Part shown: piece after piece, positions 58,284-64,000 of the stretch
How the letters are laid out: each line of letters begins with the position of its first letter
How positions within the stretch are numbered: position 1 is the first letter of the stretch
Source: Lepeophtheirus salmonis
Lineage: Eukaryota; Arthropoda; Copepoda; Siphonostomatoida; Caligidae
Direction of reading: 5' to 3'
Assembly (NCBI RefSeq): GCF_016086655.4
Contig: NC_052137.2
Span: 4,650,001-4,714,000 of the forward strand
DNA: 64,000 bases
The notes under the pieces: model-generated
Told to the model about the DNA's origin: nothing
The model's input: the letters and a program-made list of their open reading frames with translations, nothing else
Database searches by the model: none
Translations under genes and position numbers: made by a program

Positions 58284-60100
58284 AATATCTTCTTTCAAGT
58301 ATAGAAGAAAACAATATGGATTAATTAATCATTGTGCTTAGAGCATATGTATGATTTTTATAATTTCTATGGTTTCTTCTCATTTCCTGCTCCTTTCGAC
58401 GGATTTCTTATCAAAAGAAAAAAATAGTGTTAAAGAGAACCACTTATTATATTCTTATTATTGATACATTCCCTTGTCACATGATAACGTTGATGAATAG
58501 GATAAAGACTTCTTTCTTGCCATTCAGTAATAATTAATCAATCCAATCGTGTGCTTTTACATCATCCACTACAACAACAACCATTACTCCTCCAATCAAA
58601 AATAAGATTTATATCTCTAAAATATAACAGATTTGAATATTGTCAATTTACTAAAACCCCAAATATTATTATGGTGTTGTTTTTTTCCTTAACGTGGAAA
58701 AAGGAAGGAAAATTTGTGGAAACATTCATGGATCTTATTTCCTCCAAAAATATTCTTTTCTTTTGGCATGGTACCTAAACAAAATAACATTTGAAAAAAC
58801 CCCTAGCTTACTATTACTACATATAATAATTATTGATCTACTTATTTTTATCATTCTCTTATTTTGCTTTTGTATTTTTTTAATAACCCAAATACCATAA
58901 TTATTGTTTTAGATTTTTATAATTAGCAAGTTTCTTGCATTATTATTCTTTAAATGATTAAATTGAAGGCTAATATATATTTATATATATATAAATAGAT
59001 AATTTGTAGCTTTTTATGTTGAGTGTGGTTTGTTGTGAATTTGTTTTAGGGCTGTCTAAACCCTTTTCCCTAAAAAAACAACATATTATATGAAAGCAAA
59101 CTGGGAATGTTGAGTAGTATCATTTTCTATGAGGATCTCTCTTGTATAAAATGACATGGTATTTCATCTTCAGTGCAGTCTCATTAATTTAATTAATTAC
59201 ATATTGATAATATCCATGATAAGAATGAAGAACAAAATCTGTCAACAAACACGCAATTGGTTTTAAATATATATATATATATATGTAAAATACTATTTTC
59301 TCCTGAGAATCCCTAAATTTTGAAAAGTATTATTTATTAGTAACAATATATATCTATACCTATATATATTGTGTAATTTTGAATCTGACATAGCCTTTTT
59401 TAAATATTGCATATTATTATAATTTTCCCACTCTATAAATACGCCGCCTAACGATAACTTTTATTTATGAATGTGTTTATATCAATGTTTATTTATTTTC
59501 CTTTGAATTGATTAATATCATAATTTGTCAGTATTTGAAGTATGATGAAAATATATTTTACAGTGAATTAAGAATGTATTTTTAGCGACAAGTTAATAAA
59601 TATGCCAATTAAACTCTTGTTAAGCGTTTTGACGTGACCTCACAATTTTGGGGGCCTAAATAACCCAAGTTTTATAACAAATACAATGAAAGCCTTTTTT
59701 TTTTTGTATCGGTCTTGTGGACCACAAACACTTCGGAAGTATAAATTATTATATTGGGTAGAGCATTGCCACTAGCCGCGCTAGTTCATTAATTGGACTT
59801 GTGTATAGTCAATGTCATCAGAGAAAAGTGTAACGTTGCAGTGAGATGTTGTGTGCTTCTCGGTTACGAGTACATAAATTATTTTCCGAAACTTGTACAT
59901 CTATTAGCAATAGATAAATTTTGATGCATTTCATATTTTTGTTCATCTATATTTTCTTTATACAATGCACAATTATTTATTACATATAATTAATAACTAC
60001 TTATGCTTGAAATTTAAATCTAAAAAAATGTGATTTTTGGATTATATAACTCAATAGCACTTAAATGGGCTATAAAACATATTAGTAAAAAATAATAATG
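58284..60100 (+). other. Arrestin 3' flank / probable 3' UTR
   Basis: The first 1.3 kb after the arrestin stop is AT-rich and free of recognised repeats, as expected for a long 3' UTR. AATAAA occurs at 59595-59600, followed by family G sequence (GCGTTTTGACGTGACCTCAC) from about 59625. No other gene is seen. Confidence 0.4.
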
Positions 60101-60290
60101 TGTGTTGGAGTATGAGACATTCAAAATACTGGAGTTGTAGTCGGGCATTTTATGTTCCGTCTCCGCAGCTCTGAGGGACGTCTTCAATGATCGAACTTTA
60201 TAAGTTTTAGGATTGAACCGGACCGGACCTTGACTGAATTGGATGGGACATCAGTCTTCAGTCCTAATTAAGGACCGTCGAAACACTATA
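60099..60290. repeat. TTAGTGTT-family copy, eroded
   Basis: Ends GGACCGTCGAAACACTA. The interior has CAATGATCGAACTTTATAAG and TTAGGATTGAACCGGACC. The left end (TGTGTTGGAGTATGAG) is poor. Confidence 0.45.
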
Positions 60291-60309
60291 ATTTACATAT
60301 ATATCTGAC

Positions 60310-60720
60310 CCTAACATCTATTAAAAATACGTTATTACATCGTTATACAATCTTATTTCTCTGCTGTAAATATAAATTATTTATTAAAGTGGGAATACTA
60401 CGATATTTTTCTCTAATTATCCTACTTTTTTCGTCCCTAATCGATATATTCAAAGAAATGTTCAAATCTAGCAAATTTAAGGGATTTTGAATATATATTA
60501 CTTTGATGATTAAAATAATGCTATTTATCACTGGCATCAAGTGGTATTCATTGTAAGTTCATTCAAAGCCTTTTTTTACTCATAAAGTCATTTGATTGAT
60601 TTTTATCAAGGTTTTTTTTTCGGGGAGGGGGGGGGAATTAGTACATTTTATATTATAAAATATCCCCTGAGCTCCCATGAGATGTAATTTATGACCTCAG
60701 TGAAAATGCTCTGTTATATG
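60310..60720 (+). repeat. Dispersed repeat family G copy
   Basis: ATCGTTATACAATCTTATTTC, less its last base, CTAATTATCCTACTTTTTTC and ATCAAGTGGTATTCATTG, then TTATGACCTCAGTGAAAATG, follow the order at 36140-36490. Confidence 0.5.
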
Positions 60721-60841
60721 CTTAGTATAAGTGACTTGCAGAATGTGTGTAGTTTACAATTTATACGTCTCATGACAACAACTTACTCTTATTTTAACAT
60801 CAGTCATTACTCATTTTAATTACCAACAATATATTGATGCT

Positions 60842-61320
60842 CAGGGGTATCCGCAGGGTTTGGCTGGAGGGGCTATAGCTTCCCCTCAAATGAAGGAATC
60901 TTTGCTTTTTACTGGAAAGTTTAAAAAAATTTTTTTTTTTTTTGTAAAAAGCTAATTTTTTGTGAATAATTATGCATTTTCTGTGATTGGCTATGGGTTT
61001 TTGAAATTTTTCTCCAAAAAAATTTATATTTTAAATATTTTTTCCAAAAATTTAATTTTTTGTAAACAGCTCTGGATTTTTGAAATTTTTCCCCAAAAAA
61101 TTTAACTTTTCAAATTTTTTATGAACAACTCTTGTCTTTTGAATTTTTTTTGCAAAAAATTTAATATTTCCAATTTTTTTGTGAACAGCTCACGATTTCT
61201 TAATTTTTTTTTCCAAAAATGTAATTTTTCAAATTTTTTGTACACAGTTGTGGATTTTTGATTTTTTTTTCAAAAAACCAAGCCCTCCCCCCCCAAAATA
61301 TAATCCTACGGACGCCCCTG
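60842..61320 (+). mobile_element. CAGGGG-family MITE, best-preserved forward copy
   Basis: Starts CAGGGGTATCCGCAGGG and TTTGGCTGGAGGGGCTATAG. Ends AAAACCAAGCCCTCC, a C run and ATCCTACGGACGCCCCTG. Outside flanks ATGCT and ATGTT agree at 4 of 5 bases. The body has six or seven units of about 60 bp (AACAGCTCTGGATTTTTG; CCAAAAAATTTAAC). Confidence 0.7.
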
Positions 61321-61376
61321 ATGTTACTGTCATTCCATTTTGATCTATTAAAATTGGATACATATTCAGGAGTAAG

Positions 61377-61660
61377 GACTCAAGGATGATAGAAATACAA
61401 GGTTAGACCATTATGTAATCGGGCTTGCTATAATTTTCAATCTGATGTATTGTACCGACTCCTGGACAAGACAGGCTGATTTTGACAAAACATGCAACCA
61501 CCCTATTACGTTACCATTGCTAGAATGTTCAGTGTAATGTATCGTACGGACTGCTGGGGAGGAAAAACAGATTTTGATAAAACACACAACCACTCATCTA
61601 CTATGACGTCAATATTAAAAGCGTGGTGGAGATCAAACATCAGTCATACACGCGTTATCG
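61377..61660 (-). mobile_element. MITE family E, reverse copy, interrupted
   Basis: ATGATAGAAATACAAGGTTA and TTATGTAATCGGGCTTGC are the inverse of the right end at 34592. CTACTATGACGTCAATATT lies inside. The expected far end (TTCTATTTCTATTAACCTTG) appears only at 62262-62281, so about 600 bp of foreign sequence splits the copy. Confidence 0.6.
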
Positions 61661-62255
61661 TATAAAATATCTAAATTTTCAATTATATTTTGCTGACCTA
61701 AATAAGAATCTAATTTATTTAATTAATCAACAGAAAAAAATAATTGTATGATATAAAATACGAGTTGATATATAGGAAAATAATACTAATATACTATAAA
61801 AGCGGCTCTACATACTCTGGTTAATGCTCTTATTGGAAGTGGTCCCATTAAAATCCCACATATTGAGACATGTTCTACCAAAATTAAAACAAAATCGGGT
61901 TTGCTGCTTGACAGTAGTGTCATTTTGAAGATTGCACCAGAGCCCCAAACTTTTATTTTTGATTTAAATAAGATTATAATATTCAATATAGATTATAGTT
62001 TGTTTTCTTGTGCATCTTTTGAAGTAATTTTAGTTAAAATCGAGCCACTATGAAAGGAATTATGGCCTTTCGAACAACACTGGTCCAACGCATTAGGCCC
62101 TACTTTGAGCGGGGCTAGAACGTCCCAGGTAAGTCGCAGAACCCACATATTTCACACACTCTTATTTCATATAGAAAAGGCAACTCACCAAAAATCAACA
62201 AAATCGGTGATGCCGTAAAATGCAAAAAAGTGTGTAAACTTGACATGGCCCATAT
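61661..62255. other. Unidentified insert in MITE E
   Basis: Lies between the two halves of the MITE. It contains no recognised transposase and no convincing ORF (the longest open frame, 66 codons on the minus strand at 61786-61986, has no recognisable motif). Confidence 0.35.
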
Positions 62256-62546
62256 ATAACCTTCTATTTCTATTAACCTTGCTTATTCCTTATGTATTTA
62301 CGAGTAATATAACTGCGGGCACTTGAACTTGTTAATGTGTCACTGAATAAATATCAATGACTAATTTCTATTTAAAAAGTTAATCATTACTAATAATTTC
62401 ACCATCCTTGGAATATTTAATTTATGCATTATCATAATTAGAAGTTCTCTAAACTATTCATCTCATTTTTATTCTTCAACATGTACAGTTGACTTATAAA
62501 ATTTACAACTTGTTCACGACTTAATATATAATTTGATAAAGATCTA

Positions 62547-63194
62547 CAGGGACGCCCGGAGGGGGTGGAGGGTCTGTAGTCCCCAAATTAAGGAATTTTT
62601 ACAATTTGCTAGAAATTATTTTTGTCATTCGGGAAAATTATGGAGCAGAGGAAAAAATTTAATATATGTCAAAACTTTTTTTTCAAAGAATTTTTTTTTT
62701 GTGAATAACTATTAATTTTTGATTTTTTTTTTCTTAAAAATTTATTTATTTGAGATTGTACATACAATGCAATATTTCATAGACATATTTTAGTGATTTA
62801 GGGGCTTTGTATTAAAATTTGTGGGATGAGTTAAGATACCTAAGAATGTTTATATAATTTTGTACCTTTAAGTGATATATTGGTTCCTGTAGAGGGGCAG
62901 TTAGAGGCTTATTATTATCTTGTTTTTTTGAGTAAAAAAAACATTACAAATCTATTCACAAAAAATTCCAAAAATCAACAGTTATTCACATCCAATAAAA
63001 TTTAAAATATTAATTTTTTTTAGCTATTTATAGAAGATTTAACTTTTTGGAAAAAAATTGGAAAATTTTGGTCTCATATAAAAATTCGGTCTAAATCGGT
63101 CCAAAGGAAAATTTCTGTCCACATCGGTACTAAGGAAAAATTCGGTCTAGTTCGGTTCCAAATACAGCCCCTCTAGTCCCTGCAGACGCTCCTG
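62547..63194. mobile_element. Fold-back CAGGGG-family copy
   Basis: Starts CAGGGACGCCCGGAGGG and GTCCCCAAATTAAGG (family left end). Finishes with the same left end inverted (ACAGCCCCTCTAGTCCC, TGCAGACGCTCCTG). Body units switch strand near 62930. CTA lies on both flanks. Such head-to-head copies arise by inverted duplication. Confidence 0.55.
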
Positions 63195-63899
63195 CTATAT
63201 GGCTCCTTTCAAATAAAATATATCAATTTTTCCTTCTTTTAAATTGTAAAGATCTTATTTTGCGATACACTCCAAGAGTTGATAAGAATAATTTATTCAT
63301 AGAAATTTACGATCATTCGTCGAAGAATACAAATGTAATCTACACTCAAATTTGAGAAAAAATATTCTAGGTTGCTTTTATGTTGTGTATAAGTGACACA
63401 TGTATTCTAAAACCCTTATTATTGAACATTCTAGATCATTTATCTCTTATTTAATTTGAATATTATTTACATCCGGATATGCTAATATTTGAGATCAAAG
63501 TGGATTATTTAATGTGTAAATGTTAGAATAATGCAACACTTGTTAACAGTTATGTATTGAGATGAATCAATAATTATTTATTTTCTGGTACAAGGATTAT
63601 AGAGTGTCAAATGTTCTCTTACTACCATGAAAGATGGCCTTCAACATTAAAATGTAGCATACTTTATCCTTGGCCAAATATTTACTAGTAACTGTATCAA
63701 ATACATACTACCAGGAATGAGGGTTCCTTCTTCTTTGACGTTCTCGATTCACAGAGAAGCCCAAGGTCTATATAACAATGATATTTTACCGAATTATTAT
63801 CGGTCTCATCATTAACCTTGGGAAAGACCTCCCTTATTTGAATATCATTTGCTAAATGTTACTTGTAAAATATGTATTGCTTTATTCCATATTGGTTTA

Positions 63900-64000
63900 C
63901 CGAGTGGTCCATTAAAATCTGAACGCTTATAATTTATAGTTAAATAAGATATATTTTATTAATTAATCATGGAATTTCAGCAAAATGAATACTCTAAATA
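63900..64000 (+). mobile_element. Left end of a Tc1/mariner element, runs off the window
   Basis: After TA (63898-63899) the sequence CCGAGTGGTCCATTAAAATC continues TGAACGCTTATAATT and matches the left end at 32194 over about 100 bp with scattered differences. The rest lies beyond the window. Confidence 0.7.

Overview
The window is AT-rich eukaryotic DNA from an arthropod, most likely a parasitic copepod of the sea-louse type (Lepeophtheirus/Caligus). That placement is an inference. It rests on two animal genes of arthropod type, on spliceosomal GT-AG introns, and on a very dense load of decayed Tc1/mariner elements, hAT elements and MITEs that resemble, from memory, those of salmon lice. It is not prokaryotic, and no bacterial-style gene, CRISPR array or operon is present.

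Only two real protein-coding genes can be supported. On the minus strand (8740-12708) lies a complete six-exon gene for the p66/GATAD2 (simjang) subunit of the NuRD chromatin-remodelling complex. All splice junctions join in frame to give 662 residues with an MBD-binding coiled coil and a GATA-type zinc finger. On the plus strand (51415-58283) lies a seven-exon non-visual (beta-) arrestin of about 435 residues with a clathrin box and an AP2-binding motif. Its fourth coding exon carries a one-base excess in a run of A, which breaks the reading frame in this assembly.

Everything else is intergenic or intronic DNA dominated by transposable elements. 1-8.7 kb holds a 1.34-kb mariner with intact ends, an AT-rich minisatellite-bearing MITE and a three-unit 180-bp tandem repeat. 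13.4-51 kb is a gene desert packed with nested repeats: a 2.6-kb hAT with target duplication, several Tc1/mariner relics, tRNA-derived SINE-like copies and at least ten MITE-like families. The arrestin introns hold several further insertions, including a Tc1 whose ends and coding remnants look like the teleost Tc1 lineage. 58.3-64 kb is arrestin 3' flank followed by more MITEs and the left end of another Tc1/mariner copy running off the window.

The two genes have unrelated roles (nuclear chromatin repression and GPCR desensitisation/endocytosis) and nothing suggests joint regulation. The most informative content beyond the genes is the nesting order of the repeats, which can be read from target-site duplications and split copies. 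All family comparisons were made by eye and from memory, without database searches.
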